IMG/VR virus record: IMGVR_UViG_3300042311_001316
Coordinates: 1 to 64,000 of that record
Length of the DNA stretch: 64,000 nt
Strand: one strand, 5' to 3'
From: a virus
Positions 51,113 through 60,009 of the stretch are shown here, in pieces. Position numbers and translations under genes: made by a program. The notes beneath the pieces are model-generated. The model ran no database searches. It was not told the DNA's origin and was given only the letters and a program-made list of their open reading frames with translations. Each line of letters starts with the position of its first letter. Position 1 is the stretch's first letter.

Positions 51113-51890
51113 TATCAATCCAATCTAAAACTTCATTCCAATTTAAAATTATTTTATTTACATTATCAAAAGAGTAAGGATTTTTTCTTACAAAACCTTC
51201 ATGATTAAAAGAACTTTTTTCAAAAATTGTTTCACCAATTTCATGTGGTAATTTATTTACAATTGAATTATATTCAATATTTTTATAAATTGAAAATTTA
51301 TCTTTTGTTTGAATAAAAATTTCATATCGTTTTTTTATTTTATCAACTGTATTTTTATCTAAATTAAATGGTTCGGGTAATTGATACTCTAATCCATTTA
51401 ACAAATGAGTTGGATTATTTGAAAACCAAGAAATTGCATAACTTGCTATAATTTCTTTTAAATCACGATGTAAAACAATTGCTTGATAATTTTCTTTCAA
51501 ATACTCAAAATCATCATCGGGAATTAAATGATGACTTAAAATTTTTAAAAAATAATGTTGATGTTTGTATTTTTCTAAAATTGTTTTAACTTTATAATCG
51601 TTTTTTAATAAAATATGATTTTTATTTATTAAATCTTCTTGGCAAGTAATATAAACTTCATTGGGAATTTTTCTTGTTCCTGGCGAATGTCTTACTTGAA
51701 CTAAATTTTCATTTGTATCAACTAACCAGGGACATTCATTTTTATTTTGATTGAATAACTCAGTTGGAGTTACACCAAAACTACAACTTGTTTTTGTTGC
51801 TAAATTATTATAAAATAAATAAAGTTGTAAACTACGATGTAATAAAAAACTTCCACTTCTACCACAAGAATAAACAAAATACTTTTTCAT
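51105..51890 (-). CDS. Sulfotransferase-like protein, 261 aa
   Basis: The N-terminal YSCGRSGSFLLHRSL is a 5'-phosphosulfate loop. VLHRDLKEIIASYAISW near residue 139 is the 3'-phosphate-binding motif (R-D-x(7)-S). These bind PAPS. The acceptor is unknown. It lies between radical SAM and PLP genes in the same operon. Confidence 0.85.
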   Translation of the reverse strand: MKKYFVYSCGRSGSFLLHRSLQLYLFYNNLATKTSCSFGVTPTELFNQNKNECPWLVDTNENLVQVRHSPGTRKIPNEVYITCQEDLINKNHILLKNDYKVKTILEKYKHQHYFLKILSHHLIPDDDFEYLKENYQAIVLHRDLKEIIASYAISWFSNNPTHLLNGLEYQLPEPFNLDKNTVDKIKKRYEIFIQTKDKFSIYKNIEYNSIVNKLPHEIGETIFEKSSFNHEGFVRKNPYSFDNVNKIILNWNEVLDWIDNG

Positions 51891-51897
51891 TATCTAT

Positions 51898-52737
51898 TTA
51901 CTTTTTCAAATAAGTCAATAAAGCTCTAGTACCAATTAGTTTATTTTCAAAAATTGCACTATGAATACAATTTGTTTTTGTTAAATTAAAATCAAAACAA
52001 AGTTTTTCATATTCTTCTCGATAATAGTTCCATAAAAAATTATCACCTAATGTTTCTATATAATGTAATGCCATAGCAGAATTAGTTTTATCAATCATAT
52101 CATAAGCGTTCATTATACCAATACTTGTATTAGTTAAATCATTTTTAGATAAAATAACTCCAATTCTATTATTCATCATATCAAAAGATTTACTTAAACT
52201 AAAACCAATTTGTTTTATTTGACAATGACTTAAATCTAAAGTTAATTGTTCGCTACAACCCAACCAACAAGCATCAATATAAATATCAATATTTCTTTCC
52301 GAACATATTTGTGAAATATCATTCCAATTATTGGGTAAAGATGATGTGCATGTATTTGGTATGCTAATTATTAAAGGTATATTATTTTTTAGTTCTAATA
52401 ATCCAACAGAATTATTGCCTAATTTTTGATGATATGAATATTCACCATGTAAAACTTGTATTTTATTTGATTGATAACAATTATTAATAAAACCAGTACA
52501 GCCATTGGTTAAGTAATTATAATTAAAATTTTCTAATCCATATATATTATTATTTTTTGTAACATATTCGATAATTTTACTTTTTATTATTGATTGAAAT
52601 TTTTTATCAGTTATTATTGATCGATATTTTTTTATGTCAAAAGAAAAATACGTATCATAAAAAATCTTATTCCAAATTGGTTTTGGGGTTGGTAATAAAA
52701 ATTCTTTATTATAATATGGTGCAGTTTTCATTAGCAT
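51898..52737 (-). CDS. PLP-dependent aminotransferase-like protein, 279 aa
   Basis: YIDACWLGCSEQ carries the Asp that contacts the PLP nitrogen. GFSLSKSFDMMNNRIGVI has the Schiff-base Lys. HGEYSYHQ is shared with the second PLP protein (VGEYSYYQ at 55964). It is shorter than typical fold type I enzymes. It overlaps the radical SAM gene upstream by 29 nt. Confidence 0.82.
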   Translation of the reverse strand: MLMKTAPYYNKEFLLPTPKPIWNKIFYDTYFSFDIKKYRSIITDKKFQSIIKSKIIEYVTKNNNIYGLENFNYNYLTNGCTGFINNCYQSNKIQVLHGEYSYHQKLGNNSVGLLELKNNIPLIISIPNTCTSSLPNNWNDISQICSERNIDIYIDACWLGCSEQLTLDLSHCQIKQIGFSLSKSFDMMNNRIGVILSKNDLTNTSIGIMNAYDMIDKTNSAMALHYIETLGDNFLWNYYREEYEKLCFDFNLTKTNCIHSAIFENKLIGTRALLTYLKK

Positions 52738-53755
52738 TCCTTAAAATATTATCAATTGCAATTGGACTTATATCTTTAAATTTTTTTCCTGTTTTAGTAA
52801 ACCATAAATTTTCATAAACTATTAATTGTTTTTTATCAATATCAGAGATATTGATGTTATCAATTAATAAATTGTCGATTATTATTTTTGTTTTTTCTGG
52901 TAAATCAATTTCATTTAAAATATCTTTTGTTAATAAATTACAATTTAAAAAATTAGGATTTCTTAATATATGAAAGTACCAAGGTATATTTAAATTTAAA
53001 AAATAATCTTCAATTGATTTTAAATGCTCTAAATTTAACCATTGAACAGTTGTTTGAGTTCTTACGTCTGATATTTTTTTAAATTCTTGTAAGTTTTTTT
53101 CTAAGGTTTTCCAATCAGTTCCTAATCGAATATATTCTGCAATATGTCCTATTCCATCCACACTAACATTTATTTTTATATTTGAAAATTTTGATAATAT
53201 TTGCCATATTTTTTTATTAAAAACACTTCCATTGGTTAAAAATTCTATTTCACAGGATAAATTATCGATTGATATTAATTTTTCTAAAATATCAATAACT
53301 TTATTTTCTAAAAATGGTTCACCTCCTGCAAAACTAATAAATTTAGCATCGTGTAAATTATTCAAATAATCATAATTTTTAATAACTTTATTATGTTTTT
53401 GTTTTAATTCCTTTTCCCATTTATTACTTGCGCTTGGCCCACACATAATGCATTGAAAATTACAATGATTAGATAATTTAAAATCAAACGTTTGATAAAT
53501 TTTATGATCTTTTTTAGCATCTTCAAATGAATATAAATTTCTGTTTAATTCTAAAATTCTTCTTGATTTTTTTCCTATTTTTTCATCATTATAACATCTT
53601 TTACATTCTGCGCTTTGCAAGTCATTTAACATATTATTTTTTATTTTTTTTAAAACATCATCATTGACGATTGCATCAGAATGGGCGCATAATCTTTGAG
53701 TATTATCAGTTTGGATATAAAAATGATTCCAAGGAACAGGACAAAAAGTTTTCAT
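52709..53755 (-). CDS. Twitch-type radical SAM protein, 348 aa
   Basis: CPVPWNHFYIQTDNTQRLCAH, CKRCYNDEKIGKKS, CNFQCIMC near residue 100 and FAGGEPFLENKVIDIL. It overlaps the genes on both sides. Confidence 0.9.
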   Translation of the reverse strand: MKTFCPVPWNHFYIQTDNTQRLCAHSDAIVNDDVLKKIKNNMLNDLQSAECKRCYNDEKIGKKSRRILELNRNLYSFEDAKKDHKIYQTFDFKLSNHCNFQCIMCGPSASNKWEKELKQKHNKVIKNYDYLNNLHDAKFISFAGGEPFLENKVIDILEKLISIDNLSCEIEFLTNGSVFNKKIWQILSKFSNIKINVSVDGIGHIAEYIRLGTDWKTLEKNLQEFKKISDVRTQTTVQWLNLEHLKSIEDYFLNLNIPWYFHILRNPNFLNCNLLTKDILNEIDLPEKTKIIIDNLLIDNINISDIDKKQLIVYENLWFTKTGKKFKDISPIAIDNILRNANENCTIL

Positions 53756-54153
53756 TTTTTCATTATTTCATTAAAGTAATTTTCGGGCCAATTGTTATAA
53801 TAAACTGTTTTTTTTAATATATTTCTTTTAATTTCCATATCTTTTCTGTTTTGTATAAAAATACAATTGGTAAAATTTTTAACAAAAAGTCCAGATGTTG
53901 GTGTTGATTTTAAAACGATCCAATCATCATTAAATTTTAAAGTTAAAAATGTTAATAAAATATTATCAATTTTATTATCACACCAAACGACATAAATTTT
54001 ATCATTATCTGTAAAATTAAAATTATCAGTTGGTAATAAAAAATCAATTTTATTATTTATTCTAGCTGATTGGGCATAAGGACAAATATTTTTCTTTTCG
54101 ATATTTGCTATTGACCATTCAATAAATTGTTTTTTAAATTCATCAAATTTCAT
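53752..54153 (-). CDS. Island hypothetical protein, 133 aa
   Basis: Not recognised with certainty. FIEWSIANIEKKNICPYAQSA recalls small bacterial proteins with a CPFA/CPYA segment (DUF1415-like), but the match is short. It is translated in step with its neighbours (4-nt overlaps), so it probably belongs to the pathway. Confidence 0.75.
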   Translation of the reverse strand: MKFDEFKKQFIEWSIANIEKKNICPYAQSARINNKIDFLLPTDNFNFTDNDKIYVVWCDNKIDNILLTFLTLKFNDDWIVLKSTPTSGLFVKNFTNCIFIQNRKDMEIKRNILKKTVYYNNWPENYFNEIMKK

Positions 54154-55163
54154 AAATAATTTTCCATTTCACCAACTCTAGCAATATCTTGAGTACAACA
54201 ATGAATGCCGCCATCCCAAAAATATTGATGTTTAAAATTCCATATTATAGGATTTACTTTAAATTTTTCTAATTGATCAAATACTTTTTTATTAAAATGC
54301 GTAAAAATAATATTATTTTCATCAATACTTAAAGCATTAACATCAAAAACAGTTTCATCCACATAACCAACCCAATCTTTTAACCATTTTTGAATAAAAT
54401 CACCATAAAAATGTTGTTTTCTTAATGATAAAAATTCATTTGGTAATGGATTAAATTCTTCAATTAAAATAACATCCCAATTTTTTAATTGTTCAGGAAT
54501 CCAATCTTTATTCCAAGTAATCAATAATCCTGGTTTAACTAAACAAATTTTTCCATCAATATGTCCGCCAATAGGAAAATCAACAAATTCACAATCGTAA
54601 AATTTGGGTAATATGTTTTTAATCCATTCTTTTCCTTTTAAATTTCCTTTGCCATTTTTTTCATCTTCTTCTATTGATTGGGATATTAAAATATGTTTAC
54701 CTAGTTTAATCATATTAGCAGCATCAAAATATAATTCTACATTTTTATTTTTTTCTATTTTAGGTTGTGGCATAGATAAATTAACAAAATCATCGATCCA
54801 ATTTTTTTTATAACTTAAATGTTCAAATTGACGATTATCATGTTTAGTAAACATATCAATTGCTAAATTACCATAAACAAATAAAACATCTCTTGGCATC
54901 AAAGGTGGACTCATAAACTTATAATCATTCCAAGGTAAAGAAATATTTTCTTCAAAATTATCTACTAAAATATCAGGGCGAATAACTTCAATATCAAATG
55001 TTTTTAGTAATTTTTCTAATTCATTTAATTGTTCATTTGTTTCATGTAATATAATTTGTATGCTATTTTTAAATTCTTGATTTTTATGATAATCAAAAAT
55101 CTTTTGGTCATATGTTTTACCTACAATAATTTTTTTTAATTTTTGAAACTCAGTAAAAGTCAT
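54150..55163 (-). CDS. Glycine amidinotransferase-like enzyme 1, 337 aa
   Basis: It has the GATM/StrB/SxtG order: YFDAANMIKLG (Asp), GGHIDGKICL (catalytic His) and GGIHCCTQDIAR (catalytic Cys). Such enzymes move an amidino group from arginine to an amine. The triad is complete, so it is probably active. GAGGAAA site, 4-nt overlaps on both sides. Confidence 0.9.
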   Translation of the reverse strand: MTFTEFQKLKKIIVGKTYDQKIFDYHKNQEFKNSIQIILHETNEQLNELEKLLKTFDIEVIRPDILVDNFEENISLPWNDYKFMSPPLMPRDVLFVYGNLAIDMFTKHDNRQFEHLSYKKNWIDDFVNLSMPQPKIEKNKNVELYFDAANMIKLGKHILISQSIEEDEKNGKGNLKGKEWIKNILPKFYDCEFVDFPIGGHIDGKICLVKPGLLITWNKDWIPEQLKNWDVILIEEFNPLPNEFLSLRKQHFYGDFIQKWLKDWVGYVDETVFDVNALSIDENNIIFTHFNKKVFDQLEKFKVNPIIWNFKHQYFWDGGIHCCTQDIARVGEMENYL

Positions 55164-55930
55164 TCGATTTCCTCATAAAGAGTAAACGCCAATCCACATT
55201 TTGTTTTAGTATTATTTTTTCTATGATCAGCACTACAATGAATTTGTGTTGGATCAATAACCATAATTGAACCAATTTTCCAAGGCAATATTTTTTCTAT
55301 ATGTAAATCAGTTAAATTTTCTTTTGGAAGAAATGAAAGATATTCATCGTATATTTTTTGATCTTGCCAATTATTTTCTTTATTATATTTTCTTGATCCT
55401 TTTTCTAAATCATAAAATTCTATATCATCATGAGAATAAACATCTTTCCAATAACCTTTTACGCTATCTTTTTTAAATCCTTGACAAAAAATAGTACCAT
55501 AATTTAAAACTCGTTCACGAAAGCAAATTAATCCAGAATGTAAGTCTTCATTTTTACTTGGGGTTACAAATAAAGGTATGACAAAATGTTTTAAAGGTAT
55601 TAATTTATGATCAAATATTGATGATTCTTCTTCGCTCATACTGTCTGCGTGTAAAGCATAAGGATGTAAAGTTAAATAAAAATTTCCACCATAATGTTTT
55701 TTTGAGAAATCTTTATTTATTAATCTTTTAAACCTATCAGAAAATTTATCAGCAATAATAGTATGTTTATTTTTAATTTTAAACAACATTGTGCCACTTT
55801 CTTTTATTGTTGTTGATGAATGCTCTCGCCACATAAAATCAATCATCCAAGAAATTTCTTCTTTAGAGAAAAAATCATCAACTTGAAAACATTCACTTAA
55901 ATTTGTTTTCCATTTATCAAAATTAGTCAT
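55160..55930 (-). CDS. 2OG-Fe(II) oxygenase-like protein, 256 aa
   Basis: HYGGNFYLTLHPYALHADSM has the H-x-D pair, and the third His is in PTQIHCSADHR, followed by TKCGLAFTLY. Probably a hydroxylase. First gene of the nine-gene minus-strand run. Leaderless late pattern: TTTAAATA, 5 nt, ATG. Confidence 0.78.
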   Translation of the reverse strand: MTNFDKWKTNLSECFQVDDFFSKEEISWMIDFMWREHSSTTIKESGTMLFKIKNKHTIIADKFSDRFKRLINKDFSKKHYGGNFYLTLHPYALHADSMSEEESSIFDHKLIPLKHFVIPLFVTPSKNEDLHSGLICFRERVLNYGTIFCQGFKKDSVKGYWKDVYSHDDIEFYDLEKGSRKYNKENNWQDQKIYDEYLSFLPKENLTDLHIEKILPWKIGSIMVIDPTQIHCSADHRKNNTKTKCGLAFTLYEEIE

Positions 55931-55943
55931 GTAAATATTTAAA
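55931..55943 (-). promoter_or_regulatory. Late-type box of the main island operon
   Basis: Minus strand: TTTAAATA, TTTAC, ATG at 55930. Confidence 0.68.
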
Positions 55944-55963
55944 TGAAAACCGATTTAATGATT

Positions 55964-56734
55964 TTAGTATAAACTAGATAAACAAATTCTTGAATATTCG
56001 TTTCCACGATTAAATTGTTTAAACTTACCAAAGCTGTATCCTAAAATAACACTATCACTTGGTATTATTTTTAATTTATCACAAATAGAAATTTGTTTAA
56101 TTCTATATTTTTCATATAACGTATCTATATTATTATGTATAATATAATTATAAGCTATATTCATTCCTAGAAACGGTAAATGATTATTTTGATTTAATAA
56201 TTCAATAGGATCATCATCATATTTTTTAGTAAATCTAATACCACATCTATATTGAAAAACCGGAATTATTTTATGCATAGAATGCGCTATAACATCAATA
56301 CAATTGTTATTTGGTATTTTTATCTTTTTTGTTGTGCCATAATAAGCCAAATCTAAAAAAACTTTAATATCGTTTACATCACAATAATTTAATATTTCAT
56401 CAATATTTTGAAAGCATCCGTTATCACAAAACGGAAAACTAATAGCTAAAATTCCTTCTTTTATTTCTTTAAAATTTTTTATAAAATTAATATTCATATT
56501 TAAAAATTTTGCCACATTTTGATAATATGAATATTCACCAACAAATAAATTCAAGGTTTTTGTTTTATTTTTCATTAACCAAACATCAATTGATTGTGTT
56601 ATTCCTGTTGTTATATTAATTTGATCAAAATCATTTATACCTAAAAATTTTTGATATTTTAATTTATAATCATTTGATAATATAAATGAATTAGTTATTT
56701 TATTAAAAATTGGTTTTATTTGTTTTAAACTCAT
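55964..56734 (-). CDS. PLP-dependent aminotransferase-like protein 2, 256 aa
   Basis: VFLDLAYYGTT (Asp) and IAHSMHKIIPVFQYRCGIRF (Schiff-base Lys). It is a paralogue of 51898. Start at ATG 56734, which overlaps the amidinotransferase stop as ATGA. Last gene of a three-gene unit with the amidinotransferase and oxygenase. Confidence 0.8.
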   Translation of the reverse strand: MSLKQIKPIFNKITNSFILSNDYKLKYQKFLGINDFDQINITTGITQSIDVWLMKNKTKTLNLFVGEYSYYQNVAKFLNMNINFIKNFKEIKEGILAISFPFCDNGCFQNIDEILNYCDVNDIKVFLDLAYYGTTKKIKIPNNNCIDVIAHSMHKIIPVFQYRCGIRFTKKYDDDPIELLNQNNHLPFLGMNIAYNYIIHNNIDTLYEKYRIKQISICDKLKIIPSDSVILGYSFGKFKQFNRGNEYSRICLSSLY

Positions 56735-57744
56735 TTTCTTTTTAAATCCAAAGTAATACAATGTGGACCACCACCCAATGTCCTACAATGTGTTAGTTTA
56801 ATTGGTATGCAATCAAAATTGTGGTTTTTTAATAATTTCATTAAAGGTTTTTGTGTTTCTTCTACTATAATAGTTCGTTCATCAATACTTAATATATTCA
56901 TAGCCATCCAAATACTACTATTACCAAAGTCTTGATGTATTTGAGTAGGGATCGGTTCATCGAAATAAATACAATTCCAATTTTTGAAAAATTCCGGCAG
57001 GTTATGTTTATTAACTCTTGAAGAATTTAATAAAATTGTATTATCATTTAATGGAACAAAAGTTGTATCAACATGCATGTAAGAATAAAAATTTTCTAAA
57101 ATATGTAGTTTATAATTTTTTGGTATATTTCTTTTTAACCATTCTGCGCCTTTTAAATTTCCAGTATTGCTTACTAAATAAAATATATTATTATCTACTT
57201 TAAAAATATTTGCGGCATCAAATAAAATTTCTTCATTTGTTAATGTTGGTATTTTTAAATCATTTAATTGATAATTTTTATCTAATAATTTTTGCTTTGG
57301 GGCGCTGATCCAGTTAAACCCTTCTTGAAATTTTTCTTCAAAAATTTCAAATAAAGAGAAATTCTCAAAATATCTTGATCGTAACACATTTGGTGATTCA
57401 ATTATAGTATTTTCTATTACTAATGCTGTGTCTCTTGGGCAATAAGAAAAATATTGTTCAGTTTTCCAAAAGCTATTACTAATTTTATTTTTATTAATTG
57501 GTTTACTTCTATATGTTTTTATATTATGCGACCTTAATAATTCTTCAAATTTTTCTAAATCATCGAATGTTTCATCAATAATATTTTTAGGATATTGACC
57601 TAATTTCAATTTTTTAAATTCATTATTTGATAAATTAGCATATTCGATACTATGCATAGATTTATCTTTTGTATTAGGTTTAATAGCATTTATAATATTA
57701 CCTATTATAACTTCTTGTAATGTTGAATATTCGTTTTTAATCAT
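56731..57744 (-). CDS. Glycine amidinotransferase-like enzyme 2, 337 aa
   Basis: ILFDAANIFK (Asp), YSYMHVDTTFVPL (His; matches MHIDATFNI of GATM) and LGGGPHCITLDLKRK (Cys). The triad is complete. It has the same length as enzyme 1 but looks closer to animal-type GATM in these motifs. It overlaps the oxygenase gene by ATGA. Confidence 0.92.
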   Translation of the reverse strand: MIKNEYSTLQEVIIGNIINAIKPNTKDKSMHSIEYANLSNNEFKKLKLGQYPKNIIDETFDDLEKFEELLRSHNIKTYRSKPINKNKISNSFWKTEQYFSYCPRDTALVIENTIIESPNVLRSRYFENFSLFEIFEEKFQEGFNWISAPKQKLLDKNYQLNDLKIPTLTNEEILFDAANIFKVDNNIFYLVSNTGNLKGAEWLKRNIPKNYKLHILENFYSYMHVDTTFVPLNDNTILLNSSRVNKHNLPEFFKNWNCIYFDEPIPTQIHQDFGNSSIWMAMNILSIDERTIIVEETQKPLMKLLKNHNFDCIPIKLTHCRTLGGGPHCITLDLKRK

Positions 57745-58334
57745 TTATAGATGCTCTTTCTTGGTATTACATTTTCAGTATCAGACGTATAATATATAAA
57801 TCTCAATGCTTCTGCATTATTAGAATTTTTACTAACTGAATGCCAAGAATTTTCAGTATTTTCAAATATAACAAAATTATTTTTAATCCAATCGTATGTA
57901 ACTTTATTATTATCATTTTCTAAAATTAATTGACAATCGCTATTATTTAAAAAATAAATTCCAGTTAAAAATCTTTTTAAACCTAGATAGCTATTAATTG
58001 TATAATCTATATGTGCTTCAACCATATGATTTTCAGGTATTCGCATAAAACCCCCGCCCCAAAAATTCATATCAACAATTATTCCTTTTTTATTAAAATA
58101 ATTTTCTAATTTTTTTATAAATTTATGATTATAAAAATAATTTACGGGTATATTAGTAATATTTTCATCTAAATCATAAATCCAAGTATACTCGTGTAAT
58201 AATGTGTTTTTATTTTGATAAATTTTGCATTCTTTTTCTGTTAATTTATTAAAATAAATTTCTAATGTATTTGTAATTTCATTAGAAAAAACATTTGTTA
58301 ATAATAAATGATTATAAGGTTTATTTTTAAACAT
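57741..58334 (-). CDS. 2OG-Fe(II) oxygenase-like protein 2, 197 aa
   Basis: MVEAHIDYTINS (H-x-D), ENSWHSVSKN (third His) and EALRFIYYTS (2OG-binding Arg) are complete and in order. Probably hydroxylates a small molecule or residue. It starts at one end of the palindrome 58332-58349 with no leader. Confidence 0.85.
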   Translation of the reverse strand: MFKNKPYNHLLLTNVFSNEITNTLEIYFNKLTEKECKIYQNKNTLLHEYTWIYDLDENITNIPVNYFYNHKFIKKLENYFNKKGIIVDMNFWGGGFMRIPENHMVEAHIDYTINSYLGLKRFLTGIYFLNNSDCQLILENDNNKVTYDWIKNNFVIFENTENSWHSVSKNSNNAEALRFIYYTSDTENVIPRKSIYK

Positions 58335-58349
58335 ATAAATATTTATATG
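58332..58349. promoter_or_regulatory. Palindromic divergent late promoter with start codons at both ends
   Basis: CATATAAATATTTATATG is a perfect 18-bp palindrome. It carries TATAAATA on both strands, each 5 nt before the ATG at the far end. Predicts two leaderless, divergent late mRNAs. Confidence 0.78.
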
Positions 58350-58988
58350 AAAATATTATTATTATCTTCTGAAAGAAGTGGAAGTACCGCATTTCAAGAA
58401 TTTTTAGCTAATAAAAATAATATTAAAAATTATTTAGAACCTTTTGAAAATACTCAAAATAAAAGATTTACAAAAAGTAATGAATATTCAATAATTAATG
58501 CTATAAATATATTATGTAACGATAATAATTATATTATAAAAATACAAATGAATCAAATGAATGATAATAAAATAAAATTTATAATTAATGAGTTACAAAT
58601 TGATAATATAATAGTATTATTGAGAAAAAATTTTATTGAACAATGTTTAAGTAATCAATTATCAAATTATACGGATAAATGGCACAATTCAGATTTAAAA
58701 CCAAAAGATAACATAATACATCATGAAATGATAAAAAATAAAACATTTAAGGCAAATGAAAAATATTTTATAAATCAAGAAACTTACAATAAAAGATTAT
58801 TAAATTGGGGGTTAAAAAATCCTATTTATTTTCATGAAGATAATATTGTTAATTTTAATTGTACACGTTATAAAAAATTAAATAACAATATTATCACTAA
58901 TTTTACTAATCAAAATGAAATATTTCATTTTAATACTAATTATAATGTTAGTTTGAGAAAATATTTAAATGAAAATTTATATTATTAA
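58347..58988 (+). CDS. Sulfotransferase-like protein 2, 213 aa
   Basis: ILLLSSERSGSTAFQEFL at the N-terminus is a 5'-phosphosulfate-type loop. NIIVLLRKNFIEQCLSNQLS fits the 3'-phosphate-binding region (R-x(n)-S). It is more divergent than 51105. Start at ATG 58347, not the codon at 58308. Confidence 0.75.
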   Translation: MKILLLSSERSGSTAFQEFLANKNNIKNYLEPFENTQNKRFTKSNEYSIINAINILCNDNNYIIKIQMNQMNDNKIKFIINELQIDNIIVLLRKNFIEQCLSNQLSNYTDKWHNSDLKPKDNIIHHEMIKNKTFKANEKYFINQETYNKRLLNWGLKNPIYFHEDNIVNFNCTRYKKLNNNIITNFTNQNEIFHFNTNYNVSLRKYLNENLYY

Positions 58989-60009
58989 AGAACCAACAGA
59001 AAATGATTTTTTTTATATAGAAGATTTAATTTCTTATTTTAATTTAGAAATAGTCGAAGATATTAAACAAGCAGATATTTTGTTTTTTCAACCTTATTAT
59101 GATTATGGTAATTATAATAATGCACATACGATTTAATCGTATGTGCATTATTATAAACCTATTGTTTATTTTGATATTTGTGATTATAGCCCATTATATG
59201 AAAATAAAGAACTATTTAATTTTTTAAAAGAAAACAATATAAAATTAGTAACCTTTGATAAAGAAAATATTAAAATTATAAATGATGAATTTATAATGAA
59301 TTATTGGGAATTAAAAAGTTATCTAACAACATTAACAATAAAAAATGAAATTAATAAAAGATTTTTATGTTTAAATCGCAGGATTCATGAATTTAGAAAT
59401 ACATTAATTGGTGAATTATATAATCAAAATTTATTAGATAATTTTTTATTAGGTTTTGGGCGCGAACGATCAGGTAAAAAACAACATTTTGATTATAATA
59501 ATTTAAAATATATAACAAATAACAATTATAAAAATTTTGAAAAACAATTACCAATTATATTACAAAACAAAGTTAACAATTTAACTGTTGAAGATATATT
59601 TTTATTAAAACAAGATTTGTTCTCTAAAACCCAAATGAGTATAGTAACAGAAACAAACTTTAATTTTCCCATTTTAACAGAAAAAACATATTTAGAATTA
59701 AGTAATAATCGACCTTTTATAATAGCTGGCGGCGCTTATTCATTAAAAAAATTACACAATAAAGGTTTCAAAACTTTTTCTTTATTATGGGATGAAAATT
59801 ATGATTTAATAGAAGATCATACAAAAAGGTTAAATGCTATCGTAGAAGTAATTAGATTTCTAAATAATTTAGATAGTAAAGAGTTTAATAATATTATTGA
59901 GAAATCAAAAATAATATCAGAATATAATAAACAAATATGTAATGAAATTTTACAAAAAACTAAAAATAACTTTAATCAATATATTAGGAATATAAATGAA
60001 AATATTTGA
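58969..60009 (+). pseudogene. Glycosyltransferase-like gene interrupted by a TAA inside a perfect palindrome
   Basis: Codons 1-55 (from ATG 58969) end at TAA 59134-59136. The same frame continues to 60009. The C-terminal half has SIVTETNFNFPILTEKTYLEL and GFKTFSLLWDENYD, as in phage and cyanobacterial GT10-type glycosyltransferases, and is paralogous to 59996. A GTG at 59143 could restart translation of the last 288 residues. Without about 21 extra bases at the palindrome the reading would be NNAH-YYKPIVYF, an unbroken protein. Confidence 0.8.
59112..59156. repeat. Perfect 45-nt palindrome (22-bp arms, 1-nt centre)
   Basis: The arms 59112-59133 and 59135-59156 are exact inverted copies around T59134. 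The in-frame stop codon TAA sits at the centre. There is no T run, so it is not a standard terminator. Confidence 0.95.

Noticed and set aside
47801-58334. A RiPP gene cluster with a radical SAM maturase and precursor peptide
   Set aside because: I found no short Cys-rich or repeat-bearing precursor ORF near the radical SAM genes, and the other enzymes fit small-molecule or glycan chemistry better.
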